Shown piece after piece: positions 8,629 to 17,502 of a DNA stretch of 64,000 nucleotides (its first letter is position 1; each line of letters starts with the position of its first letter). A program made the translations under genes and the position numbers. The DNA lies in assembly GCF_036962685.1 (NCBI RefSeq), contig NZ_JBALOP010000047.1, forward strand, positions 1 to 64,000, given 5' to 3'. The DNA is from Ferdinandcohnia sp036962685 (GTDB lineage Bacteria; Bacillota; Bacilli; Bacillales; Bacillaceae_L). The notes beneath the pieces were generated by a model. It ran no database searches. It was given only the letters and a program-made list of their open reading frames with translations, and was not told the DNA's origin.

Positions 8629-8673
8629 AAAAAAAGACGACTTTTAATTCAATTTTGAATTTGAGTCGTCTTT
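8629..8673. terminator. Bidirectional terminator between azoR and the DUF3231 gene
   Basis: The long stem AAAAGACGACT...AGTCGTCTTTT, with an inner AATTCAA/TTGAATT pairing, has A- and T-runs on both sides between convergent genes. Confidence 0.85.
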
Positions 8674-8688
8674 TTTAGTCTCACTACT

Positions 8689-9708
8689 CTAACCCTTTGC
8701 CAAAGATTTTCTATCAATGGCTTCGGGTTGTTTTTCTAACCAACCGTGCTTAACCATAATATTGAAAGAAAAAGCACCAGCCTCCATAGCATGAGTAAAT
8801 ACTTTAGAATAGTTTAGGGTTATATCCGATCTAAAGCTGGAGCCTAATGATGCACCATAATAAGAAAGAGCCGCATGTACTAAAAAACCTGCGTGAAACA
8901 TCATCAATTTATCAGAAAATGGACTTACAGTAGAAGCGGTAATCTCAGCATCCCATTTCTCAGGTATTGGTAAATGATCCTGTTGCAAAATAGCGTCAAA
9001 ACTTTCAGTGTCTTTCCCTGCTAATTTAACGTTTTTTAACATAAAATTACGAACATCCTCAAGCCCTGCTACCTGACTAAAAGCCAAGCTTAATGCCTTG
9101 ATAAATCCAGTTTTCGTTGAATTAAAGAATAAGGTGCTAATTTCCGAACTATTAAGCGGTCTTTTGTCACCAACTAAATTAGAGATGAATCCTGGGGATT
9201 CCATAAACTCTGTCTCCTTTGGTGAAGGAACGGAGGGTACACTTGTAAATTTTGGCTCTTGTTTAGCTAATTCCACAATTTTTTGAAACAATTCCTTAGA
9301 TGATTCCGTGCATTCAAAAAAATAATCTTGAATGTCTTTTCGTTCCGCATTTGTAATTGCTAAGCTATATGCAGTTAATCCATGTATGGTCATAATATAG
9401 GTGTAAAAAAGTAAAAATTCATCAGAAAACAGGCGAGGAGCGTTAACATTCACGTCACTCTTTGTAAAACCAATTGGGACTGGGTAATTTGAAGCTTTTA
9501 AGAATTTAGTGATTTTTATAACGTGGCTTTCAGCTAATTGTAATGGGGTTTCTAAAATAGGTTTTATTTCTTTGTTTTCAACAATGTTAAGAAAATATTT
9601 GTATACACATATTGCCATACTATCGCCCAAATACTGAAGCCAAAGAGCGGATAGTTCGGCAGCCGTTAAAGTGTTGGTGTTGTTTGTTGATTCCTTAAAA
9701 ATACCCAA
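8689..9708 (-). CDS. DUF3231 family protein, two tandem domains
   Basis: A 339-residue protein made of two copies of the DUF3231 helical bundle (about residues 10-165 and 185-330). The family is common in Bacillaceae, ferritin/CotF-like in fold, and of unknown function. The repeats can be seen in the paired segments LTAAELSALWLQY and LNSSEISTLFFNS at their starts. There is no signal peptide or membrane helix. TTG is the likely start, since GGAGG lies 8 nt upstream. The gene is monocistronic. Confidence 0.75.
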   Translation of the reverse strand: MGIFKESTNNTNTLTAAELSALWLQYLGDSMAICVYKYFLNIVENKEIKPILETPLQLAESHVIKITKFLKASNYPVPIGFTKSDVNVNAPRLFSDEFLLFYTYIMTIHGLTAYSLAITNAERKDIQDYFFECTESSKELFQKIVELAKQEPKFTSVPSVPSPKETEFMESPGFISNLVGDKRPLNSSEISTLFFNSTKTGFIKALSLAFSQVAGLEDVRNFMLKNVKLAGKDTESFDAILQQDHLPIPEKWDAEITASTVSPFSDKLMMFHAGFLVHAALSYYGASLGSSFRSDITLNYSKVFTHAMEAGAFSFNIMVKHGWLEKQPEAIDRKSLAKG

Positions 9709-9979
9709 AGAAAGTACCTCCGATTTTTTCTAATGTTGCTCTCAGTAAAACCCGATTCAAAAAACCATCCAAGAATAACATTCCCAAAATAAGAGAAAGT
9801 ATCAAGATTTTCCAATGGAAGTTTTGCTTCGCGTTAGATATCTAAACCCAAAAAAACGACCCAAATTCGTTTTTTGAATTAATAGTCGTCTTTAAATTGG
9901 AATATTTTCAATGTACTTACACATATTTCCTTTATCTCTTCAATACGTTAAATTGGTAAAATTATTTTTAAATAGTTTA

Positions 9980-10039
9980 TTGCATTTAATGTGAGTGTTC
10001 CTTATAATCAAACTTTAAGGTAAATTCGAAAAATTTACC
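9980..10039 (+). promoter_or_regulatory. Promoter and 21-bp inverted repeat before nhaC-argH
   Basis: TTGCAT (9980-9985) and TATAAT (10003-10008) are separated by 17 bp and make a good vegetative promoter. The inverted repeat GGTAAATT-CGAAA-AATTTACC at 10019-10039 begins close to the expected transcription start, a position that suits a repressor operator. The rest of 9709-10084 holds only a decayed hairpin near 9845-9890 that resembles the terminator at 8629. Confidence 0.55.
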
Positions 10040-10084
10040 CTTTTATATTTATGCAATACTATAGATTATTTTAAAAAAGGAGAA

Positions 10085-11620
10085 ATGTTTATGGAACACA
10101 TGGGCTGGATATCATTACTTCCTCCTGTTATTGCAATCATTCTTGCCATTATAACGAAGAACGTAGTAGTGTCCCTATTCTCTGGTGCTTTTATCGGAGT
10201 ACTCATACTTGTCGGAGGAAATCCTCTTGAGGCAACAACAGAGACTATAGGAAACTACTTTTTCCCACTTCTAGCAGATGGTTATAATGCAGCTATTATC
10301 GTATTGTTATTCTTTATTGGTGGATTTGTAGGGCTTATGGAGAAATCTGGTGGTGGCGCTGCTCTTGCAGCAAATACGATAAAATTTATTAATACGAAGG
10401 CAAAGGCGCAAATTTCTGCTTGGATCGGCGGAATTATCATCTTCTTCTCTGATTTGGGTACTCCACTTATTGTGGGTCCCGTATTTGAAAAAATCTTTGA
10501 TAAGGCGAAGGTTTCTAGAGAAAAGCTCGCATGGATCATTGATTCAACATCTTCCCCAGTCGCTGTTTTAGTTCCTTTTATTGGATGGGGCGTATACATT
10601 ATGGGCCTTATTCAAAAGGAATATGAAGCATTAAATATCACAAGATCTGAATTTACGACTCTAGTTCAGGTTATACCATTTCAGTTTTATGCCATAATGG
10701 CTGTTGCGATGGTTCCGTTAGTTGCTCTATTTAAGTTAGATTTTGGCCCAATGGCAAAGGCTGAGCGAAGAGTTCAAACTACTGGAGAACTGTACTGGCC
10801 AAATTCTAAGCCGTTAAGAAGAGCAGAGAGTAGTGAAGAAGAAGCAGGACACAACCATGCCATCTTGATTTGGTTACCTCTGGTTGTATTATTTGTTACC
10901 CTTTTCGGTTTGTTGATTTCATACGGCTTCCCGTTTGAACCAGTACCAGGAAATGATTTTAGGGTTTCCTTAAGTACGGCCTATTTATTTGCAGCGATTA
11001 CGATTATCGTGTTAATGCTTGTATATAAATTGAAAAAATTCGGTGAAATTTTTAATATCTATACAACTGGGATGCAAAAAATGGTTTATGTCGCAGTCAC
11101 ACTAATCCTTGCATGGTCTCTTGGACAGGTAATGAAAGAAATGGGTACTGCTAACTTCATTGTTGAAGCAATGAACGGAAATGTACCTGCATTCATTATT
11201 CCAGCCGTTTTATTCTTAGTAGGAGTTTTAATGTCCCTTGCATCTGGTACTTCATGGGGAACATTTGCTATTATGCTACCAATCGCAATCCCTATGGCTA
11301 TTGCACTTGATGCACATTTATTAGTTTGTATTGGCGCTGTACTTTCAGGTGGAATCATGGGTGACCATAGTTCACCGATTTCTGATACAACGATCCTATC
11401 GTCAACAGGAGCGGGGACAGACCATATCGATCATGTGAAAACACAATTACCTTATGCACTTCTTAATTCCTCAATTGCTTTTATTGGATATATCGTGGCT
11501 GGAATTACTGGCAGTGCATCCACTTTACTAGTAATCTTTGTATTACTCATATTGTCTATTTTTGTATTATCAAAGATTCATAGAAAGAAATATGATTCAA
11601 GTAAAGGAGTTGCAGCATAG
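10085..11620 (+). CDS. NhaC-family Na+/H+ antiporter-like transporter
   Basis: An integral membrane protein of 511 residues with about twelve hydrophobic segments. The family motif GGIMGDHSSPISDTTILSS lies around residues 420-438, and a matching discontinuous helix near FFSDLGTPLIVGP is at about 118-131. Many members of this family are sodium/proton or amino-acid/proton exchangers rather than true NhaC. The stop codon abuts the GTG start of argH with no gap, so the two are co-translated. That suggests the transporter moves a substrate or product of the lyase. This is inference. The ATG follows AAAAAAGGAGAAATGTTT. Confidence 0.85.
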   Translation: MFMEHMGWISLLPPVIAIILAIITKNVVVSLFSGAFIGVLILVGGNPLEATTETIGNYFFPLLADGYNAAIIVLLFFIGGFVGLMEKSGGGAALAANTIKFINTKAKAQISAWIGGIIIFFSDLGTPLIVGPVFEKIFDKAKVSREKLAWIIDSTSSPVAVLVPFIGWGVYIMGLIQKEYEALNITRSEFTTLVQVIPFQFYAIMAVAMVPLVALFKLDFGPMAKAERRVQTTGELYWPNSKPLRRAESSEEEAGHNHAILIWLPLVVLFVTLFGLLISYGFPFEPVPGNDFRVSLSTAYLFAAITIIVLMLVYKLKKFGEIFNIYTTGMQKMVYVAVTLILAWSLGQVMKEMGTANFIVEAMNGNVPAFIIPAVLFLVGVLMSLASGTSWGTFAIMLPIAIPMAIALDAHLLVCIGAVLSGGIMGDHSSPISDTTILSSTGAGTDHIDHVKTQLPYALLNSSIAFIGYIVAGITGSASTLLVIFVLLILSIFVLSKIHRKKYDSSKGVAA

Positions 11621-12949
11621 GTGAAATTATGGGGCGGACGCTTTACAAAGCGGGAAGATCAAATTATGGAGAGATTCAATACATCTTTGCCCGTCGATCA
11701 TCGACTTTACCTTCAGGATATAACAGGAAGCATTGCCCATGTAAAAATGCTTGTAAAATGTGAATTGCTCTCAGAAGACGAGGGCATTTTACTTGTGGAG
11801 GGTCTTAATTCTATTTTAAAAGATATTGAGACAGGAGTTCTAAAAGTTGAGGGTAATTATGAAGATATACATTCCTTTGTTGAAATGAACCTTACAGAAC
11901 GAATCGGTGAAACTGGCAAAAAGCTGCATACGGCCAGAAGTAGGAATGACCAAGTAGCTGTGGACATGAGACTTTATGCTAAACAAAAAGCAATGGAAGT
12001 AATGGCCGCACTCGGGCAACTAATAGATTCTTTAACAAAGAAGGCCGCTGCTAATAATGTCATCATGCCTGGATATACTCATTTGCAGCGTGCTCAGGTT
12101 GTCACATTCAGTCATCACCTTGGTGCTTATGTACAAATGTTTAACCGAGATAAGAAAAGAATAAGCAATGCCATTGATATTTTGGATGAAAATCCATTAG
12201 GATGCGGTGCTTTAGCGGGAACTACTCATAATATTGACCGGCAAATCACGACAGAGCTTTTAAATTTTTCGAAGCCAGTAGATAACTTTTTAGATGGTGT
12301 AAGCGATCGTGACTATTTGCTAGAACTTATGTCGAGTTTTTCAATCACAATGATGCACTTAAGTAGATTAAGCGAAGAGCTTATTCTCTGGAGCAGCCAA
12401 GAATTCCAGTTTATTGAGATGGATGATGCGTATTCAACCGGTAGCAGTATTATGCCACAGAAGAAGAATCCTGACGCAGCAGAGCTTATTAGAGGAAAGA
12501 CAGGAAGAGTATACGGATCCCTTTTCTCTTTATTGACAACACTAAAGGGCTTACCGCTCACTTATAACAAAGATATGCAAGAAGATAAAGAACAATTTTT
12601 TGATGCCCTTGATACTGTCATGGACTGTTTAGAAATTATGTCCAAAATGATTGATACCCTTCATGTTAATGCTGATAATATGAAAGCGGCTATTAAGGCA
12701 GGCTTCTTAAATGCTACCGAGGTTGCAGACTATTTAGTTAGTAAAGGAATAGCATTTAGAGATGCACACGAAATCGTTGGAAAAATCATCATTTATTGTG
12801 AACAGTACAAGAAAGGCATCGAAGATTTAACATTAGATGAATTAGCTAAATTTAGTAACACAATTTCAGATGATATTTATGAATATATCGATTATGAGAA
12901 TATATTAAACAAAGGAAATAAAAAGCTCATAAAGCAAATAATAGAATAA
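11621..12949 (+). CDS. argH: Argininosuccinate lyase
   Basis: Catalyses cleavage of argininosuccinate to arginine and fumarate, the last step of arginine synthesis. At 442 residues it is close to the usual length. Family signatures are intact: LWGGRFTK at the N-terminus, TARSRNDQVAVD, the catalytic histidine in PGYTHLQRAQ, and the serine loop TGSSIMPQKKNPD. The GTG start directly follows the transporter stop codon, and AAAGGAG lies inside the transporter's last codons. No argG is present, which is unusual since argGH are normally adjacent. This may be a second ArgH with a catabolic or altered-substrate role, but the active-site motifs look normal. Confidence 0.9.
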   Translation: MKLWGGRFTKREDQIMERFNTSLPVDHRLYLQDITGSIAHVKMLVKCELLSEDEGILLVEGLNSILKDIETGVLKVEGNYEDIHSFVEMNLTERIGETGKKLHTARSRNDQVAVDMRLYAKQKAMEVMAALGQLIDSLTKKAAANNVIMPGYTHLQRAQVVTFSHHLGAYVQMFNRDKKRISNAIDILDENPLGCGALAGTTHNIDRQITTELLNFSKPVDNFLDGVSDRDYLLELMSSFSITMMHLSRLSEELILWSSQEFQFIEMDDAYSTGSSIMPQKKNPDAAELIRGKTGRVYGSLFSLLTTLKGLPLTYNKDMQEDKEQFFDALDTVMDCLEIMSKMIDTLHVNADNMKAAIKAGFLNATEVADYLVSKGIAFRDAHEIVGKIIIYCEQYKKGIEDLTLDELAKFSNTISDDIYEYIDYENILNKGNKKLIKQIIE

Positions 12950-12956
12950 AGTTAAA

Positions 12957-13013
12957 GGGCCTGACCCCCAGCGTGTTAATGCTTTAACACGTTGAGGTCA
13001 GGCCCGATTTTAT
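12957..13013. terminator. Terminator hairpin, repeat family B
   Basis: The stem GGGCCTGACC...GGTCAGGCCC, with an inner GTGTTAA/TTAACAC pairing and a short T-run, lies between convergent argH and the Ugp operon. It is the best copy of family B in the window. Confidence 0.8.
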
Positions 13014-13029
13014 GATAATTGGTTACTTT

Positions 13030-14412
13030 TTATTTCTTTTTCGTTTTATTTGCTATTTCAATGGCACGGTCGGTTTCTGCTGCTGCTTTATCAAGTACTT
13101 CTTGCGGATCCTGACCCTGATAGAGGTTTTCCAATGCAGTTACAACCTGTTGTCTTGATTCAGGGAATACCGAAATCAACGCACCTTGTGTGGCAACAGA
13201 TGGGTTCGTTGCTTGAAGCTGTTCGACAGTTACCTTTAACTGTGGTAGCTCTTCCCATTGATTTTTTACGATTTCTTCATCATATGCGGCAGGGTTGATT
13301 GCGAAATATCCTGTTTTCACATGCCATTTGGCTTGTGCTTCTGGAGTTGCCATATACTTCATAAATTCCCAGGCTGCGTCTTGCTTTGCTTCATCAATTC
13401 CTTTTGACATCCATAATGAAGCTCCGCCAATGATAACACCATTGCTATCAACCTCATCCGCATGTGGAATGAAAGCAGCGCCTACTTCAAATGGTGCCGT
13501 TTTGACAGCATTTGTCGTTCCGGCTGACGAGTCCATATACATGGCCACTTTTCCAGTTTGGAAGGCAGCCCGGATATCATCCCAATTTGTTCCGAAGTTT
13601 CCGAATGTACCCGCCTTATTCATATCATCTAAAAACTTAAATACGCGTAATCCTTCTTCACCATTAAAAACAGCTTTGGTCGCATCATCTGAACGACCAT
13701 TATCATTATTTACATATAAACCGCCTTGTGTAGCCACAAGTTCTTCGAAGAACCAGCCATACGTTAACATTGAAAACCCATATTGCTCCGTATTATCACC
13801 ATTCTTTTTCGTTAACTTTTCTGCAGCAGCTTTCACTTCGCTGAAGGTTTGTGGGGGATTTTCAGGGTCTAGGCCAGCTTCTTTAAACGCATCTTTGTTA
13901 TACAACAAAATGGGTGTAGATGAGTTAAATGGCATTGAATACAATTTATCATCAACCGTGTAATAGTTTAAGATATTTTTTTCAAGCTGTGCAAGATCAT
14001 AATTGTCTTTATCAATGAATGATTGCATGGGTTCAATAAAACCACTGTCAATCATATATTTTGTTCCAACTTCAAATGTTTGAATAATTGCTGGGGCATT
14101 ATTCGTGCCTCCAACAGCTCGAAATTTTGTTAATGATTCTTCGTAAGTACCTTGGAATTCCGCATGAACCTTTACTTTATCCTGTGATGTATTGAAGTCA
14201 TTCACAATCTCGTCAAGCGCTTCTTGTCCAGCGCCAGACATAGCATGCCAAAAGACGATTTCTGTTGGTCCTGTTGATTCTGTTGATTCCTTTCCTTCAT
14301 CCTTTGGGTCATTTTCTTTAGTTGCACTATTTGAACAAGCAGTGGTAAAAAGTAAGCCGATAATAAATAATACAGCAAAATACTTTGCAGATTTCTTCAC
14401 TTTCTTCAACAC
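13030..14412 (-). CDS. Sugar/glycerol-3-phosphate ABC transporter binding lipoprotein
   Basis: Extracellular solute-binding lipoprotein of family 1 (UgpB/MalE-like), 460 residues. It has a lipoprotein signal ending at LLFTTACSNS, with the lipidated cysteine at about position 26. A charged linker follows, then the two-lobed binding domain with the IVFWHAMSGAGQEAL start and the later FMKYMATPEAQAKWHVKTGY segment that closes this family. It is the last gene of a four-gene operon (ATPase, permease, permease, binding protein), 6 bp after the second permease. Glycerol-3-phosphate or a phosphodiester is the likely substrate by synteny, but other sugars are possible. Confidence 0.88.
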   Translation of the reverse strand: MLKKVKKSAKYFAVLFIIGLLFTTACSNSATKENDPKDEGKESTESTGPTEIVFWHAMSGAGQEALDEIVNDFNTSQDKVKVHAEFQGTYEESLTKFRAVGGTNNAPAIIQTFEVGTKYMIDSGFIEPMQSFIDKDNYDLAQLEKNILNYYTVDDKLYSMPFNSSTPILLYNKDAFKEAGLDPENPPQTFSEVKAAAEKLTKKNGDNTEQYGFSMLTYGWFFEELVATQGGLYVNNDNGRSDDATKAVFNGEEGLRVFKFLDDMNKAGTFGNFGTNWDDIRAAFQTGKVAMYMDSSAGTTNAVKTAPFEVGAAFIPHADEVDSNGVIIGGASLWMSKGIDEAKQDAAWEFMKYMATPEAQAKWHVKTGYFAINPAAYDEEIVKNQWEELPQLKVTVEQLQATNPSVATQGALISVFPESRQQVVTALENLYQGQDPQEVLDKAAAETDRAIEIANKTKKK

Positions 14413-14418
14413 TCCCTC

Positions 14419-15231
14419 TTATTTTAATGCTCCTTGTGATAGACCCTTCTGTAGCTGCTTTTGTCCTAAGAATAATAAAATTAATGTTGGGATAATTACA
14501 ACCATTACCCCGGCCATTACCACCCCCCAATCAGTTGCCATTTCTTGTGTTTGTAACTGCTTTAAGCCTATTTGTACGGTTCTTACCGAATCGTTGTTTG
14601 TGACCAGAAGTGGCCACAAATACATATTCCATGTTGTTAAAAAACCATACGCCCCCAACGTCACCAAGCTAGTTCTAGAAACTGGTAGGATTACTCTAAT
14701 AAAAAATTGGAATCTACTTAATCCGGCAACCTGTGAAGCTTCATGTAATTCCTTTGGAATGGTCTTGAAATGCTGACGAAGTAAGAACGTCCCAAATGCA
14801 AGAGCGAAGAACGGGACATTCAAGCCCTGATACGTGTTAATCCAATCCAACTTTTGAATCGTTAAAAAGTTTGGAATCATTGTCGCTTCCCATGGAATCA
14901 TCATGGTTGAAATGAATAGGAAGAAAACAAAGTTCCTGCCTTTGAATGGAATGAAAACAAAGGCATAGGCTGCCATACTTGATACAATTAATTGGCCTAA
15001 CATAACTGTTGCTGAAACGATAAAACTATTTAATAAATATTTCATCAATGGTAATCGTTCAAATGCTTTGACATAGTTATCAAGGTTAATAGATTCGGGG
15101 AAGAAGCTTCCTCGTAAGATTTCCTTACTTCCCATGAAACTAATCATGAGTGCATATAAAATGGGAAAAAACACGAAGAAGGCTGCCAATACTAAAAGGA
15201 CGTAAAATAACATTTTTGTGGGCTTGTTCAT
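14419..15231 (-). CDS. Ugp-type ABC transporter permease, UgpE-like
   Basis: Inner-membrane subunit of 270 residues with six helices, of the MalG/UgpE class. The EAA loop that docks on the ATPase reads ELHEASQVAGLSRFQFFIRVILP (about residues 180-202). Its start overlaps the stop of the preceding permease gene by four bases (ATGA), so the two are translationally coupled. The C-terminus (QKQLQKGLSQGALK) is typical of the family. Confidence 0.9.
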   Translation of the reverse strand: MNKPTKMLFYVLLVLAAFFVFFPILYALMISFMGSKEILRGSFFPESINLDNYVKAFERLPLMKYLLNSFIVSATVMLGQLIVSSMAAYAFVFIPFKGRNFVFFLFISTMMIPWEATMIPNFLTIQKLDWINTYQGLNVPFFALAFGTFLLRQHFKTIPKELHEASQVAGLSRFQFFIRVILPVSRTSLVTLGAYGFLTTWNMYLWPLLVTNNDSVRTVQIGLKQLQTQEMATDWGVVMAGVMVVIIPTLILLFLGQKQLQKGLSQGALK

Positions 15232-16157
15232 TGATAGTGCACCCTCTTTTCCCCGAACTTAAATTGGAGAATGGTTACGATTAAAATCGTAAGAAATAAA
15301 AAGACTGCCTGTGCACTTGCTGTTCCAAATTGGTAGTTGATAAATGCTTCTTTGTAGATTGAATAAACAATAAGGTTCGTAGATTCGGAAGGTCCGCCTT
15401 TCGTTAAAATATCAATCTGTCCAAATGTCTGGAATGCATTAATCATGGAGATGGTGATAATAAAAAACAAGGTGGGTGAGAGCATAGGAATCGTAATTCT
15501 TCTTAATCGATAAAAATAACCAGCACCATCAATTTTCGAACTCTCATACAAATGTTCATCGATGTTTTGTAATCCACCAAGAATAATTAAGAATGAGAAT
15601 CCGAGATTAAGCCAAATCGTTGAAATGGAGACTGAAATTAAGGCCCATTCGGGATCTAATAACCATTGAATGTCCTTTAAACCAAATAATCCTAAGAACC
15701 GATTGAACATCCCAATACTAGGATGAAAAAGAAACAACCAAACAACAGAGGATGCTGCAACTGAAATTCCCATAGTAGATGAATAGATTGTTCTGAAAAA
15801 CCCAATCCCTTTCAGTTTTTCATTGGCTAACAAGGCAAGAAATAAGGCAAGAATAATTCCTGCTGGCACTGTATAAAGGACAAATAGAATTGTAGCTTTT
15901 GTGCTTTGTCGAAAGCTGTCTGACTCAAATAAATAGGTGTAGTTTTCTAGTCCGACAAAAAGGGCTGCCTCACCTTGTTGATTAGTAAGAAAAAAACTTA
16001 AATAAATGGTTCGAAACATCGGATAAAAAACAAACACGCTGAATAGAACGATTGATGGCAATAAGTACAAGAGTGCTGTTCTAGCATTAAGGGTTCTCTT
16101 CCAAAACCCCATCTTTGGAGGTACTTTTGCTTCCTTGTAATCTAAAGCAGGTCCCAT
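15228..16157 (-). CDS. Ugp-type ABC transporter permease, UgpA-like
   Basis: Partner inner-membrane subunit, 309 residues, of the MalF/UgpA class with a longer N-terminal cytoplasmic tail. Six helices are expected. The EAA loop is HLYESSKIDGAGYFYRLRRITIP at about residues 218-240. The start codon shares one base with the stop codon of the ATPase gene (TAATG). Together with UgpE-like it would form the heterodimeric channel. Confidence 0.9.
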   Translation of the reverse strand: MGPALDYKEAKVPPKMGFWKRTLNARTALLYLLPSIVLFSVFVFYPMFRTIYLSFFLTNQQGEAALFVGLENYTYLFESDSFRQSTKATILFVLYTVPAGIILALFLALLANEKLKGIGFFRTIYSSTMGISVAASSVVWLFLFHPSIGMFNRFLGLFGLKDIQWLLDPEWALISVSISTIWLNLGFSFLIILGGLQNIDEHLYESSKIDGAGYFYRLRRITIPMLSPTLFFIITISMINAFQTFGQIDILTKGGPSESTNLIVYSIYKEAFINYQFGTASAQAVFLFLTILIVTILQFKFGEKRVHYQ

Positions 16158-17290
16158 TACATAATCACCTCTTGGTCAATAACATGATTCTCAATGTTTG
16201 TAGGGGACTTGAGTAATTCCCCCGTTACACTATCAAACAGACAGATAGAATCATAGTCTACTGCAATCGGTATCACCTGATTGACTTGAACTCTCCATTG
16301 TCCATTCCATTTGGCTAACCATTCCTTGTCTCCAAATTTAAAAGCAAGGATTGTTTCATTTCCTAAAACCTCCACATTGATGACTTCGACAGAAATATGA
16401 TTTGTGGGTGTTGCTTCCTTTGCAGCGGGTTTTAAATGCTCTGGCCGAATTCCAACAGTTATGGAATCGGAGTCTAATAAATGGATATCTCTTTCAGGAA
16501 CTTTTATGTTTACATGATCTCCAATCGAAATTTCTCTCTTTTCCTTATGTATCGTTCCCCTTGCTATATTCATCGGGGGAGACCCAATAAAGGTTGCTAC
16601 AAAAGGATTTGCAGGCTGGTTATAGATTTCGATAGGCTCACCAATTTGTTGAATTTTTCCGTTGTGTAAAATCATAATTCTGTCACCCATTGTCATGGCT
16701 TCAACCTGGTCATGTGTAACGTAAATCATCGTAATCCCGAGCCTTCGCTGAATCTGTCTGATTTCAAATCGCATATGTGCACGTAATTTCGCATCTAGGT
16801 TAGATAAAGGCTCATCCATCAAACAAATCGGTGCCTGGTTTACAATCGCCCTTGCTAATGCCACCCTTTGTCTTTGACCTCCTGAAAGTTCTCTAGGTTT
16901 TCGCTTTAGTAGTTCGGATAGACCCAGCATTTCTGCTACATCTATACAGCGCTTCTTTCTTTCAGCTTTTGAAATCTTTTTAACATGCAAACCAAATACG
17001 ATATTTTCCTCAACAGATAGATGAGGATACAAGGCATAGTTCTGAAATACCATCGAAATCTCTCTTTTGCTTGGTGGCAATAGATTTGCTTCTTTATCGC
17101 CTATTTTTAAAACGCCACTAGTAATATCCTCCAACCCAGCAATCATTCGAAGCATCGTACTTTTTCCACACCCTGATGGGCCTACTAACACAAAGAACTC
17201 ACCAGGTTTTATCGTGACATTAATATTTGAAATGACTTCAGTTGCTTTGTCATAGGATTTCGAAATATTAATGAGTTCGACTTTTTTCAT
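16157..17290 (-). CDS. ugpC: Ugp/Msm-type ABC transporter ATP-binding protein
   Basis: Cytoplasmic ATPase of a sugar or glycerol-phosphate importer, 377 residues from the chosen start. Walker A is GPSGCGKST at about residues 38-46, the signature LSGGQRQR at about 135, and Walker B CLMDEPLSNLD follows it. The C-terminal third is the TOBE regulatory domain of the MalK/UgpC type. The frame is open for 58 further codons upstream, but an AAAGGA site lies before the ATG at 17290 and alignment to the family begins there. It is the first gene of the operon. MalK-like ATPases are often shared among several transporters. Confidence 0.9.
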   Translation of the reverse strand: MKKVELINISKSYDKATEVISNINVTIKPGEFFVLVGPSGCGKSTMLRMIAGLEDITSGVLKIGDKEANLLPPSKREISMVFQNYALYPHLSVEENIVFGLHVKKISKAERKKRCIDVAEMLGLSELLKRKPRELSGGQRQRVALARAIVNQAPICLMDEPLSNLDAKLRAHMRFEIRQIQRRLGITMIYVTHDQVEAMTMGDRIMILHNGKIQQIGEPIEIYNQPANPFVATFIGSPPMNIARGTIHKEKREISIGDHVNIKVPERDIHLLDSDSITVGIRPEHLKPAAKEATPTNHISVEVINVEVLGNETILAFKFGDKEWLAKWNGQWRVQVNQVIPIAVDYDSICLFDSVTGELLKSPTNIENHVIDQEVIM

Positions 17291-17397
17291 TCGATCAATC
17301 CTTTCGTTTGCAAAAATATCAACTTTCACGAATTTGTCCATTCTCCTTACTAATTTATATGTTGCTTTTTTGGAGATATTTGTTAATTCACTTACAA

Positions 17398-17435
17398 AAT
17401 ATTGGTAAGGGAATGTAAAGGAGTATTCCAATATT
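17398..17435. promoter_or_regulatory. Inverted repeat between divergent ugpC and deacetylase genes
   Basis: Perfect 8-bp arms AATATTGG and CCAATATT are separated by 22 bp in the divergent intergenic region. It may be an operator, but no known regulator motif is recognised. Confidence 0.3.
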
Positions 17436-17502
17436 ACCCACTTGTAATTTTTGTCACCCCTCACAAACTAAAATGAGTAAATTTTAAGCAAGGATGGGTG
17501 GC

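Noticed and set aside
13295..13963. 222-codon plus-strand frame opposite the sugar-binding lipoprotein gene
   Set aside because: Antisense shadow of a well-supported gene with lipobox and family motifs.
17291..17464. N-terminal extension of 58 residues on the Ugp-type ATPase
   Set aside because: The extension has no family match; AAAGGA before the ATG at 17290 and the canonical MKKVEL start fix the gene.
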